From NCBI RefSeq assembly GCF_022539315.1, contig NC_066323.1, positions 4,937,719-5,001,718 of the forward strand: DNA of 64,000 bases. The letters run 5' to 3'. Positions 12,626 through 25,200 of this stretch are shown in pieces. The stretch's first letter is position 1, and each line of letters opens with the position of its first letter. The notes below the pieces were generated by a model that worked only from the letters and a program-made list of their open reading frames with translations, ran no database searches and had not been told where the DNA came from. This DNA comes from Serinus canaria. Its lineage: Eukaryota; Chordata; Aves; Passeriformes; Fringillidae. The position numbers were made by a program, and so were the translations under genes.

Positions 12626-14754
12626 TTATATAAATATATATATATGTGAAAATAAATGTGTGTGCAAACCACTCAGTTTTTACAGGCAAAGACATCTTGG
12701 TTGTAAACTGCTGGTTGAATCAGCATCAGACACTGCATGGATACAGGAACGTAATATATTATTTTACTATGTTAGAATATAATCTGTTATTACCAGATAT
12801 GTAGGCTCAGCTATTGCTATCCCATCTCTTTATAGAGGGTTTGGCCCTATACTTTGTTTTCCCAGACAATTATCCCTTCCTGTACAATTTTCTGGAGCTG
12901 AAGACAAATCTTGTTCCCTCCCACAAGTCAGTATCCCTCTTTCTCCAGCAGTATTTTGGATGAGGGGAGAGCTATTGAGGCTCCTGGAGGGAAGGAAGAG
13001 GGAGAAATATTTGAACACAGTGCAGGGAAGCAGAGTGAAAGACAGTGGGAAAGTTCTGCAAAGGGACCCCAGCCTTGGGGACAGGTCAGAGCAGAAGTGG
13101 TGTGTGAATGAAGTGGTATCACACATCTCTGCTGTGAGAGAGAATTGAAGAGCAGCTGAACGTGCTCAACAATTTGGTGCCATTTCTGCACAAGTGAAGA
13201 TGGGTGAGGACCAGATGGAGACTTGGTGGCCAAAGGTGGGATTGTTGCAAGTTGAGTGTAAATTGTCAGCTCCTGCCACCCACAAAAGGCCTGGTAAAGA
13301 GATAAATGGGTTGATTTCCCCCCACAGTTAGTAGGGGATCATCTGCTTAAATGATAGTTAGAGCACTCCAGGGAGATGTTCACGTGGTGGCTCAGGGAAC
13401 GCAGGGAGGATTCTCCATCCTTCAAGAAGGATGGAGAATAAAACTTGGCACACTTGGATTCCAGTGGCTTATCTAGTGACAAGGAGAGTGCTGTTATTTT
13501 ATTTCACCTTTATTTCTTGCTTTTCAGTATAAAGAACAACCCAAAGATAAAGGTACTCCAGGGTTTTGTGCAGATGAAGAATGGCAAAATACCTCACCTG
13601 GTGTTGCCTCTTTGGTGATAGTTTTTGGGCTGTTGGTTGATCTGTGGCTGGTGGCAAATGATTGATTTTCATACACAAATTTCATTTCTAGTTTTGAAAC
13701 TTTTTTAATGTAGTATTCCCTTGAGACTAACATAACAAAATTCATGGGATTGCCCTGTCAGCAGAGTATGTTCTGCCTTTCCCTCCTGTACCTGAGAGCT
13801 GCACGCTTTTGGCAACAGCAAAAGAATTAAATTTCAGAGTACTGAAGGATTCTGGACTTTCCTAATTAACCATGGACTTGAATAGTTATTGAGATAGGCA
13901 AAAAACATGCCCAGGACAGGATTATTCCAGCACATGGGAATGTCACAGGATGAATTACTGCTGTTTTCTGTCACTCCTGCTATGAGCATTTAGATCCAGC
14001 TCCTCAGTGGGACTGAGAGACATAAATAGCCCAGCGTGGCTGGGACTGACCTTCCTTCCACTGGGATGTGCTCTCAGGTGAGGGTGTAAAAGCTTATCAA
14101 ATTTTCGGGCACCTCCAGACCTTGCCTGGGGCTGTAGGCTTGGAAACATGAGTAGGTTTGCTATGCTTGGTTAAGTGTCAATATTTTAAACTGAGGTGGC
14201 TGTTAGCAGAGCAAAATACAGATTTTAAACACAATGTGAAGGGAAGTCTCTCCTAAAATAACAGGAGATGTTAATGAGCTCTCTGCAAGAGGTTTAACTC
14301 GGGATGTTTTAATGTGTGATTGTGGCTGCTCTCAGAAAAAATGAATAGACCTATCAGCATTCAAAGGACTATTTTCCTTTCCCTTCTGATCTGGCCTTCC
14401 TTTCTCCCCACATCCCCTGAGTCGTCAACTTTCATTGTCTGCTGTGATCCTAGAAAGCATGAGGGCTGGGGTCGGAGAATACTTTTATTCCTCAATTAGA
14501 AATAGAAAGAAAGCAATGAAAAATAAGTAAAAAAATTCAAGAAACAGCAAGGGGAGACAAAAAGAGTCACTTATATCTTGTGTGTAGACAGTGATGATCC
14601 GGGTAAGTAAAACCATGGCTTCATCTTAAATTAAGCCCGTGTGAAATATTTGAGTACAATCCACATCTCTTTATATAAACTACACACAAATTACAGAATT
14701 TGGGTATAATTTAGCAAGAGGCAGCAGCCCACCTGCACGCAGGTGTGTGCAGCA
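12626..14754. other. Non-coding stretch between CR1 scrap and CpG island
   Basis: No gene was recognised. A perfect hairpin at 13410-13439 is listed separately. The final few hundred bases are AT-rich and contain a TATA-like string near 14670 just before composition switches to the CpG island. Confidence 0.6.
13410..13439. repeat. 30-bp near-perfect inverted repeat (hairpin)
   Basis: The arm at 13410-13423 (ATTCTCCATCCTTC) is followed by a two-base AA loop and its exact reverse complement at 13426-13439, giving a 14-bp perfect stem. Too short and uninterrupted for a typical microRNA precursor. It could be a cruciform-prone site, an RNA hairpin if transcribed, or a templated inverted duplication. 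Confidence 0.9.
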
Positions 14755-15387
14755 TCTCCACCCTGCTCTGGCGTCCCTTTGTGCCCCGGTGCTCGCGGGG
14801 CTCCGTGCGCTCGGTGCCGCTGCCCACGGCCGCCGGAGGGACCCCCCAGCCCCGCAGCGGGGCCGGGGCGTTGCGGGAGGGTCCCCCGGAGGCCGGTCCG
14901 CCCGGGGCGGTGCGGGGCGGTGCGGGGCCGGGGCTGCCCGCGCTGTTCGCCGCGCCGCCGCTGGGGGTATCTTTGTACCATTTTTCATCCAGCAGCAATT
15001 TGGAGTGGAAACGTGTAATAGGGGAAAAAGCAGGGATCTCGGCGGTTTGAGCGAGCCGTGCATCCAGGAGCCAAAAAAGATTAACAGCCCTCCGCGTCCC
15101 TTCGCGCACCTCCCGCGCCCCTCGGGGCACCGTCGCGGCTCCGCGATCGCCCGCCGGACATCGAGCGAAAGGGATTCGTCTGGAGGGCACTTTCGGATCG
15201 GGGGAGATCTATTGGATTAGTGGGATTATCTGCCTGCAGACGGAGAGAAGTAGCGTTTGATCATTTCCATTGCCTGCCTGATGGTCGGATTTACATGGAG
15301 GTGGCTCGGCACGGATGAGGCTGGATTCCGGATGGGGATTTCCAACCCCCCCTTCCCGCGCCCCGATCCCAGGAAAGGGCAGAAAAA

Positions 15388-15397
15388 TATATAAAAA
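15388..15397 (+). promoter_or_regulatory. TATA-like element inside the CpG island
   Basis: TATATAAAAA stands out as an AT-rich patch within GC-rich DNA, followed about 5-10 bases later by a second AT patch (GGTATAATT). If used on the + strand, transcription would start near 15418-15425. That would precede the donor-like ACTG|GTAAAT at 15528. Position and motif are seen; promoter function is inferred. Confidence 0.4.
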
Positions 15398-15650
15398 TCG
15401 GTATAATTGGGAAGTGTCCGGAGCACTATTGGGAGCCCTCCCGCTCCCAGCGGCTGGGAGAGCCGGAGGAGGCGAATCCAGCGGATTACAGCTTCGGCTG
15501 CGGTTGCGGGAAAGCGGCCGTGAACTGGTAAATACTTTGATGCTGCCGGCGTGCGGGGCGAGCCCGCGCCGGGATGGAGAGGAGGGAGGGGGCGGCCGGG
15601 CCGGGATGCAGCACGGCGGCCGGGATGGAGGAGAGAGGAGAGGGGCTGCC

Positions 15651-15682
15651 GGGCCGGGCGGGGGGCCCCGGGCAGGGCAGGG
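15651..15682 (+). other. G-quadruplex-type G-run cluster
   Basis: At least five runs of three or more G separated by one to four bases lie within about 32 bases of the CpG island, a canonical quadruplex-forming pattern on the + strand. Such clusters are common in CpG-island promoters. Confidence 0.6.
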
Positions 15683-16132
15683 CGACTGCGGGGCTGAGCC
15701 CCCGGGGGCGCTCGGCAGGGCCGGTTTCCCAGCCGTGTGTGCGTGTCCGCGGCCAGGGGGATGCGTGCGGGGCGGCGGGTGCGGGGCTGCGGCTGCTGCG
15801 AGCCCGAGCGGTGCCCGCCCGCGGGGATGCGCGGCGGCGGGAGCGGCTGCGGGGGTGTTCGCGGGGAGATCTCCACACTCCCGTTGGCACTCACGCACGC
15901 ATCCCCCGCACCCTCCGCCGCCGCCCCGGAGAACTTTTCCTCCCCCGCCGCCCCGGGGCCGCCGCCCGCCTCGGGCCGGGCGCGCAGCTCGGCGGGCGCT
16001 CCGCAGCCCCCGGTGCCTCCCGCAGCGCCGGCTCCCTGCCCGGCTGCCGAGCCTGCCGGGGGATGGCTCCTCTTTTTTCTTCAGACATCTTCTTTCTCGC
16101 CCTGGTGCTGAGTGCTGGTTCTTCTGCTTCTT

Positions 16133-16164
16133 CCCCCCCCCACAACCCCCAGTCCGCCCCCCCC
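16133..16164 (+). other. C-tract cluster at the 3' edge of the CpG island
   Basis: Runs of nine, five and eight C occur within 32 bases (16133-16141, 16146-16150, 16157-16164). This is a possible i-motif on the + strand or quadruplex on the minus strand, and marks the sharp end of the island before AT-rich sequence. Confidence 0.6.
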
Positions 16165-16234
16165 ATCCTCCTTTCCTGATGATCGCACTAGGGCATCATC
16201 TTTACTTGCTAAAGGAAAATCAATTTTCAACAGG

Positions 16235-16290
16235 TTTAATTAAAATTAATCAGTCAAATTACTTAATATTAATTGACTTATAATTAAAGC
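16235..16290. promoter_or_regulatory. TAAT-core (homeodomain-type) cluster beside the CpG island
   Basis: Within about 55 bases there are repeated TAATTA/ATTAAT cores, at 16237-16250, 16263-16275 and 16281-16287. These are the core recognition sequences of homeodomain and POU-type factors. Placement within 100 bases of the CpG island makes a neural promoter-proximal element possible, but AT-rich DNA gives such cores by chance and no factor can be assigned. Confidence 0.3.
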
Positions 16291-19200
16291 TAGAAAGTTA
16301 CCTTGGAATCAGGAGAAAGGATGTTATCTGGAATCGTTTTAACGATGCATATGGTTTCAGAGCAATTACATTCAAATAACTGTTTAAATAAAACAAACCA
16401 GAGCTTGATTATAGTGTTGTGCTCTTGCTGGTGCAGGTGACACAATCTGGACTGGCCATTTCGTTCTGGAAATTTGCTGACCTTTCGAAGGAATTTCATA
16501 TTAGTTTGACACTGGGTTTGCTTTCTGGAAGGCCAGTTTGTTTTAGCTCTAACAACTATGGCATTAAAATCCACTAGTATAAAATGGAAATATGCCTTAT
16601 AGAAGCTATAAATATCAAAGTGAATGTTTTTAGCACGTTTAGATGTTCTGTGAATTTGAAATGAAGCAGATTTTTCTTTTTCTCAGCATAAGTGTAAGAA
16701 ATTGTTTTAGGAATTATTTTTTGCCAGCGCTGCCATCCACTGTGGCAATATTTGCATTTATCCAGAGCCTTAGTGGGACAAGACCGTATTGGTAAATTCA
16801 GAGATAATTCACATCCGAAACCATGTATTTTTGGCAATGCTCACAATACCCTTTTCATGCTCCCTTAAGACCTAGGTTGGTCTTTTTGTTTGTTTGTTTT
16901 TTACAATAGCAGCATTTTTGGTGCATCCACAGACTGTTGTTATAGCTGAAAGAATAGTACTGTGAGCTTTGGGACATTTTCCCCCACTTTTCTGGGCTGG
17001 CTTAGTTGAAGCAAAGGATACTTAAGAAATCACACGTACTTTATTACAGGCACCTGACAAGGGAAAGACCCATGCATGGTATAAATGAGCATTTAAAAAT
17101 AGAGCCCATTATTCAGGGCCCTGATTTTCGAAGATCCTGATTCCCATTGACTGCACTGAGACTTGTGTGGGCTCCACAGCTGTAACACGCAGACCACTTC
17201 AACATCTTTGAAATTAGATTTGCAGATTGGGAGCCAAAAGCTAAGTAGCCATGTTTGGGAATGGTGGTTGGGAAGGATTATTTATTTTTTCTTCTCCCCC
17301 CAACTCTATTGCTGGTGCAGGGTTAAAGAAGACTGCTCCTTAGTTACTTTTTGATAAATGATGCCGTTTTTCTTAGGCTGTGGCTACAGATTGCAGTGAT
17401 GTTGCAAAAGCAGTTTTGCAGTAAATGCTTAGGAGATCCTCAGGTACCTACAAAGAGATCCCATTAATCCTGTGCGTTTCCTGCGAATCATATGCAGGCT
17501 GTGGGAAGAAAAATGAGGCTGAGGATAATCATGCTAAGTGTGCTGGGAAGCAGGATTTGGCTGAACACCTCTGTTTTGTGATTAACTGAGGTAGCAGCGA
17601 AAGCCATGAGAGTGGTTCAGGCTGTTTGAGGCAGTGGGTGTAGGAGCGAGGAGAGGAGCTGCTGTCCCGAGGCTGCTTTGGTTATCTTACCCCTTCTCCT
17701 AGAGCAGGGTAAGAAGATAATGCCCTAGCTGTTGATACTTAAACATCTCTCACAAAGTGGGTTTTCTCTGGATTATTTGGCTGGAGGTGGAGCAGTCTGC
17801 TGAGGAGGGTTATTTAAAGACTGGGACAGGGCTGTAGGCAGATAAATTGATTTGCAAGCGAACGGAGGAATTTGAACATGGTAATGGTGGCAGTTGTATT
17901 TTTTATCAGTTTACATTTTTAATATCTGCTGGCATGCACACCAGCATTAACCACTCTAATTGTTCAAATAGAGTCTGGGGAAAAGGGAAGAAAGCAGAGG
18001 CTTAGATGTGGTCTCAGTTTGTAATGGATTGGCTTGCCTTTCTTTATTAAAAGCAAATATACATTCCTTTGTAATAGAGATATAAAGCTGTATTATAGAC
18101 CCTTGGCTAGCTCTGAGTTATTTGTTTGATGTCATATTTATTATGGTTTTTAAATCACATGAAAAAGAAATTATTTAAAAATTAAATACTGGAAAAAGAA
18201 GAGCAGAAGGAGACAGACGTTCTTTGAAAGCAAATAGTGAAAATAAAACATTTATTCTAGAGGTCCAGCAGAAACCTCTGTGGAATTCTTTTAATAAAGG
18301 ATGGGCAGTTCTCAATCTGATCCAGTAAATGATATAGTCTCTGATTAGTCCCAGATATCCCTCTATGGTAAGTATAACAGGTGATAAAATAATAGATAAT
18401 GGTAAAAAATAGGTCCTGACTGATGAATAAAAGCATGTCTCCATTTCTGTAGCCCTGGTTCTGAGCTCTGCATTGTGAGGGAGCACAAGCACTCAGAGGG
18501 GGATGCCTGCCCTGATACCCAGGTGTTGCACAAGAGTTTGTATGGAAGGGAGGGGAGAGGGAGTTAGGGGATGCAAAAAACCAAACCAAAACAAAATCCC
18601 TCACCTAATGGGAAAACTTCATCATGTGTTGCATATTGAGAGCACATCCTGTACTTTTAATAACAAATAATGGCATTACATTCCCCAGGATTACTATTGA
18701 ACAAGCAGAATTACAGGGGGAAATAATTTTGGCTTCTTGGTGACTCAGCTGCACATTCCTACCTGCCTCTGAAGACCCCACATGTTTTCCAACAGACTTT
18801 GTTTCCATAACTATTAAGTGCTCATTAATGATGTTTTGTGCGCTCTCCAGGGGTGAAAAGTGACTGGTTGGCTGCTTGGTTCCATGTTAGGTTTTGCTGT
18901 GCTCCCTCTCCACCACAACACTTCCCACTAGGAAACAAAAGGTGGAGTGAGGGAGCAGCAGCTGTGGGAAACCAGGGGGCACAGAGTCTGTACTGTAAAT
19001 ATCCTCATGGTTACCAAGCCATGTAAAGATCTGGGCTGCACACAGCAGGGTAACATGGCTTTTCCACTGCTGTGGTCAAATAAAACATGAGGCCATTAAA
19101 GGAAAAGCAATTTGAGTTCTCTTTACCCCATTTGTTGAATTCTTCTGTTTTGTCCTCATAATATTTTCTGCATAATCAGTTTTATTGTTGCCTTTGGGTA

Positions 19201-22200
19201 GCCTGTTACCTTCTGCTGATGCTTGGTTGGGTCGTTTGCACCATATTAAGGGAGAATGTAATGCCTGGAAATTAGCAACACGTGACTGTAAAACCATATA
19301 AATGGTCAAGGACACTTTACAACTATTGCATTTCAAGTAACTCATATTCCTTTAACGAAGCAGAGAACTTAAATGGCAATTTAAAAAGATGTTTTCTCAA
19401 TCTCCTCAATCACATCCTGCCTAGAGAAGCCATTAGCTCACTTGTTGAACTGGTTCTGGGAATTTAATGAGGGGGATACATTTATGTTGCATTTTGTACT
19501 TTGATTTAATTACATTTTGTCCGAAGCTTTTAGGTTCAATATCTGAACTTAAAAGTTGTTCCTTAACTTTTGCCTTCCCAACCCTGTCCCCCAGTTTCCA
19601 AAACAGTACTTGAAAGCAGTAAAGTGTTATGTAGGCACACGGTGTTAGAAATATTCATGAGGAGAAAACGACAATTTAGTCAGGAGAAACCTTACAGATA
19701 GACTGAAGATTTTGACATCCTCAAGCCTGTGCAGAACAGGCATTGTGGGATGAGGCTTTTGTTTCTTCTACTGGTTTCACAAGAAAGGTTTATTTCTGTG
19801 GAGAATCTGGGCTCTGGAGCAGCCCCCATGAGATGCAGCTGCTGGGTCAGGAAAGCCTCTGGCCACTGGAGTCGTGGTCAGCGTGACCAGGACATGACCA
19901 CAGGGACACTGAGCCTGGCTGCTGGAGCTGAAATAAGTCTCTTTCTCACAGACAGGGGTAGGAAATGAAAAGAGGACAAGGAGCTGAATAATAGGAGCTA
20001 CACATGAAGTCAGATGGAAAGAGTAAATCTTTGTAGACGTTTAATGGTGTTATATCCTAAGCTTTTGGGAAATTTTATTTGAAATTTTTTTACAACGGTA
20101 AATATAGTCTGTGCTACATCCTATTTCTATTTCATGTGAGAGAAAAATTCCCCATCTATGGCACAACACTTTACTGCTACCATTACTGCAGACTTTATAG
20201 ATCAGAGATGTGTCAGCATGTTAGCTTTAGCTGTAATGCTTTTTTTTTGTGAAACCTTATGGGCCTTGCAGCCACTTTCTCATACTGACACTCATAAAAC
20301 GTTCAAGTTCTCATATTTATTATTTAATTTGCTCCCTATATAAAGCAGCAGAGCTCTTTGGTACATGAATATGAAGCCAAAAATGACAGGCAGGCATGAA
20401 TGGGACTAATGAGTTTTAATAATGCACATATTAGAAACTGTTAAAGGAAGTTTAATTAAGAAAAACAAGTTAAGCATGAAATTCATTTTGGAGCAAATGC
20501 AAGTAAAGTCACAGATGTACAGAATGCTGGATCACAGGAAACAACCTCTTCAAGCTGATAGATCCCTCTATTGCCAATGTTGCACTCAAGTTGTAGTGTG
20601 CTCTCTGCAGTTCTGGAAAGCCTGGTAATACCAGTCAAGAGCACTTTCAGAGCTGAGTTAGAGATGTTGGGTTTGTGATTAACAAATTATGTTTGTACGT
20701 CTGTGAATTTCCTGATGAGTTGGAACTTGATCTCAATTACCCTGATGAAATTGGGACCATCTTGACCATCTGATCAAGAACAGAAAACATGAGTTCCTTT
20801 TTCTGCCACAAGGAAGTTTGCTGGTCTTTTTCTTAAAAAAAAAATAAAAAAAAATCATCTTGTTGAAGAGGTGGTTATTGATCTAGCTCTACAACAAGGG
20901 TTTTGTATGCTTGGAATTGTTACTGTATTGTATCCAGCTAGAACAACAATTCATGGACAAATCTGAGTTCATTCAAGCATCTTTGTATGCAGAGTTCTCC
21001 CTCAAGAAGTGGTATTATCTGAATTTCAGCTTTTTTTAGCTTGAATTACTATTTCCACCAGGAAAATACAAAAGTGATATCTTTCTTATGAATCTGATAT
21101 GAAAGCTTGCCTCGGGGGCTGAACTAGCATTAAAGGTGGTATTATTGTTGATATTATAGTTGTAATAAAGGTGGCAAAAAAATTCAATTAATTTTTCTCA
21201 TACGATTAACCCCAGTGAACCAAGGGTGAGCCATAAATATATATCAGGTGAAGATCTCTGTTAACAATTCTGTACCTAATTTATCCCCTGAAAGACACAA
21301 GAAAAGGGCAGTTAGTTTTGGAAGTCTCTGGGTGGGTTCTGGGCACTCTGCTGGAGTGATCAGATGAGAAGCACGTGTATATTTTATGAAGTATTAATCA
21401 AAGCAACTCCTACTTGACCTGATGAAATGCAATACACAGATTTTGATACTGAGGCTCTCCATTGAGAAACATCTGGGTTATTTTTGTCTCTGGGATGACC
21501 TCTGATTAACATGAGTTCAGTGGAATTTCTGCAGTAGGTCAGGGAATCTTTTTGTCCTGAAGCACAGAGCAGCCATCAACAGAATGGCCATTTGATCATT
21601 TAGCTGAATAGTTACAGTACTCAAAAGTGAGGATAATGCCTGGTCCATTTAAGAGTTAACTGTAAGCTGCTAAAAGGAATAAAGGTTCACTTCAGTGCCC
21701 ATTATATTCCAAGCCAGTGCATCTGTCATTTTTAATTTAAATCTGTATTACTTAGCTGTCTGAAACTTTACACATAAGTGACAGAGTTACCCATTCTTTC
21801 TGTTATGGGTAAAATCACCATTTCTTTACCTACTTATTGTGCAAAATGTCAGACAGCTCTAGTCTGCATTAAAAAATTGTAGTCAACTTCTGGTAGTATA
21901 AACAATTACTTCAGAAAAGAAGTAGAACTATTTTAAGAAAATGATTTATTGATATGAGTAAATGGAAGATTATAAGACTTAACAGACCTTCTCCTCATGG
22001 GCTTAATTTGTCTAATTCAAAAACAGTTTAATAGAAAATTTTGATCAGAAGTCTTCCTGTTTTGGCAAAGAAAGATGTGGAAAATTTTCAAAGTGATTTT
22101 TGATCATGAAAATACTAATTAATAAGCATTAGTGAATATACCCACTGACAGCAAAGAACAAAACTTTGGTGCAGTTGAGAAATACATCACAATTTAAAGG

Positions 22201-25200
22201 AGTCTTATGACATCTACCCATTTAAATTCAACTTTTCAGTAATTTTGAAACACTGCATCAAATACTTTATGCTACAGTATTTAAAGACTGTTTTTTTCAC
22301 TAACTGGTTATGAGGCTTAGTGGTCAAAACATCATATTAAATGAAGGTGAGGGCACTCAGGAATCAGTTCCTCTGATCTAGGAGTGATACATTTACACCA
22401 CTTGTAGCATCTGGAAATCCTTTCCACGGGGTTGTTTGTGTTCCTGTGTAACAGAACACTTGTCATCTCATCCTAAGGCAGGGTGGGACTGTGAGCCCAT
22501 GAAGGTGATGTCTTATTCATGCCTTTGTTGGCCATCTTGGCAGAGGCTCTGCATCTCAATAGGGCTGGATTTGGGGCAGCTTTCTGGAGCTGCCAGGCCT
22601 ATGGCTGCCCTGAGGTGGAGGGAGTGCTGGCGAGTGGGATCTGACCAAACCCCACCAGAGCTGTGCCCTTCTTACATGCATTATGTGTTGCAGTCTCCTC
22701 TATCATCATTTCATACACCTGTTTTTAAAATGAATGTATTTAATTTCTTGAACTAAGCCCATGCAAATCCCATCCTTTTGAAAAAGTATTTAGGGAAGTA
22801 TGCAAGAGCAATATCTGTTTAAAATATCTTACAGAATGGGTTGGGTTCAAAGGGGCATCTAAAGGTCTTCTAAGTTTGGTAGACCTTCCCCTCCAGGCTG
22901 CTCAAAATCCCATCAATCTGGTGGTTTTTTACCACAAAGTTGAGAGAAAATACATTGTATTTGGGACTTGCTTCCCTTGCTAACGTGAAACACCAAAGAA
23001 GAGATGGGGAATTTTGTGCTGCATCTCTTGAGAGTTTGTCTGCTCATGTTTACAATTATTGTGTCACACCAACACAGTGTTCACCCTCATCTTTCCTCTA
23101 ATGGTCTCTGTGCCACTGTTCGTGTTCCTGCTTGGCTTCATAGCATGTTTTAGGACAGAGATTTCTTCTTAGAGACATGAAACATCTCTGGGCTCTTAGT
23201 TCTAAGGAGAGACTGCTGTAAGTAAATATGGATGCAAATGTAGCTGGTTCTGCAAAACAGCACTTGTGTTTTGAAATGAAGTGGCATTGTGTGGTGTTGC
23301 AAACTCTTGCAATCACTTTGAATATTTGTGCAACTGGGATTTACTAGCAAAGTGGAAGTGGAAAGGAATTTTTGAGCAGGAATATCAAATCATGGAATAT
23401 ACCTTCAGCTGAAAAGAAAACAGCTTTTTTGAGGGTTGGGAGATTTTTGTCTTAACAATAATAGCCTTTCCTAAAGGCTAAAGCTGACATGGCCAGAAGC
23501 CTTGGATGCCATCAAAGGCTTTATTAATCCATTGGAGCTATTGCCAGGTGGTACAGATCAAACCATCCCTTAAGATTTGAAAGTCTGGGTATGAGTAGCA
23601 AAGAGGAGTTGCAGTGCTGCAGATTGCTGCAGATGTGACCCATTGTGGGAGGCCTCTGTCACTGGAAATGCAAAGATGCATTGAAGCTCTCTTGGATTGT
23701 TCACTCCTCAGCATACTAAATGCTTCTCTAAAGTATTTCAGAATCTGGGCTATAAAGTAATTTGAATTCAGAAAGGAAGATAATAAAATATTAGAAAAGA
23801 ACCCTCTATATAGTATAGACTGTTTGAAAGAGCATGAAAGTCTTTATCAAATACCTTTCACAGTAGAATTCATTTGTGTTACCACAGGGAGCAATTGTGA
23901 TCCTCAAATCAAGACAGCAGAAAAATCTGAAAAGGTTTCTCCTCCTCCTCCTCAGATCCACATTATTTTGATGCTAAATCTTGTCCCAGATTTATCATTG
24001 CTACTCTTTGGCATATTTGTCTGCTTGTCTCCATGATCATTTCTGTTTATTCTTTCTCCTTTTTTCCCCACTGATTGTGCTTCAGCTGAGTCCAGATACC
24101 AAGGGAAAGTCCTATGTAGATCACCTGCAGGAAGACTGGGGAGAATTTTGTCCAGCCTTAACTCTCAACATGCTCCTGGCCAGCTTCTCTGCTTGCTCTT
24201 GCAGCTAGGGCTCAAAATGAAATTTTGTCATGAAAGTTTCAAAAGATTTGTTAAATCTCAGTCTTTTTGTTTGTGTTGAGTTTGTGGTTTTGATGTGATA
24301 GCTTCAGGGCAGCCAATGACAGGCTTGAATGTCTGACCTCTCAGTCTTGAAAATAAACTGTTACTTAGACATTTAAAAAGAAAGGCTTGAAAAGAGCAAA
24401 TCCAAAATTCAAGTTACAAATACAATGAAAATATGTTGATTCAAATCCTGCAAGCAGCTGACAACTTTCTGCCCTTTATAGCCCATCCATCTCTTCATGG
24501 AGGCTACTGCCCAACAGTTAATTAATTAGGAGCAGCAAACACAGAACTGAATTATATTCTTACCTTTTTAGCATCCTGTCTCAGAGTAAAACTTTATCAA
24601 TGGGAATCAAACCAGAACTGTAGATCACAGCAGAGCTGTTCAGCTGCAAAGACAAACCAGCAGATGGACAAGCTTAGAATTATAGCCCAGCTCTAGGACT
24701 GCCTTCGAGTTTACATTGAATTTACCATTTGAGATATCAAAAATGTATTGCAAAGTAAATGTATTACAAGGAAAAAAGATGCTAAATAAATTATTAGTAG
24801 CATCTTGTTAATTTTGCACATCACCTTGAAAACCCAGCACCTTGAAATGAAGAAGGATGTTTTTTGCCTGGCACAGGTATGCTGGCTGGATGTGTTGAAC
24901 TCAGACCTCCCCCAGACCATGTGAATTAGCTGATTCCCCAGACCATGTGAATTAGCTGGAAGGCTACTGAGATAAAGTTCCTGCTATTTACAAGTCTGAG
25001 TTTGAGAAAGAAGAGAAGCTGCACTGTTCTGTTCCTGAGAGGAAAACAAACCCTCATGGGTTTTAAGACCCAGTGGAAAAGGCTGTGGAGGTTTTTGAAT
25101 TCCACTAAGGAACAGGCTTCCATCTCTCCATGTGCATTGCTCAGAAATCTGTCTGCCTACTCTGTCTTTACCATTTCTCAAGTAGTACTCTACTCCCTCC

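Larger units (their letters stand above)
14755..16170. promoter_or_regulatory. CpG island; candidate NLGN1 promoter / first exon region
   Basis: Composition changes abruptly from AT-rich flanks to very GC-rich sequence dense in undepleted CpG dinucleotides, with GC-box-like GGGCGG runs, for about 1.4 kb. This is typical of vertebrate CpG-island promoters. It lies about 11 kb upstream of, and on the same side as, the NLGN1 exon that begins in 5' UTR with a splice acceptor. That exon therefore needs at least one upstream non-coding exon, and this island is the best candidate to hold it. The transcript start and donor cannot be fixed from sequence. One possible donor is ACTG|GTAAAT at 15528. Large open frames here on both strands are compositional artefacts (Ala/Arg/Gly/Pro-rich). 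It could instead be, or also be, a divergent lncRNA promoter. Confidence 0.75.

Noticed and set aside
14680..16283. Many long overlapping open frames (up to 322 codons) on both strands
   Set aside because: They sit in the CpG island, are rich in Ala/Arg/Gly/Pro in every frame, lack domains, and arise because GC-rich DNA has few stop codons.
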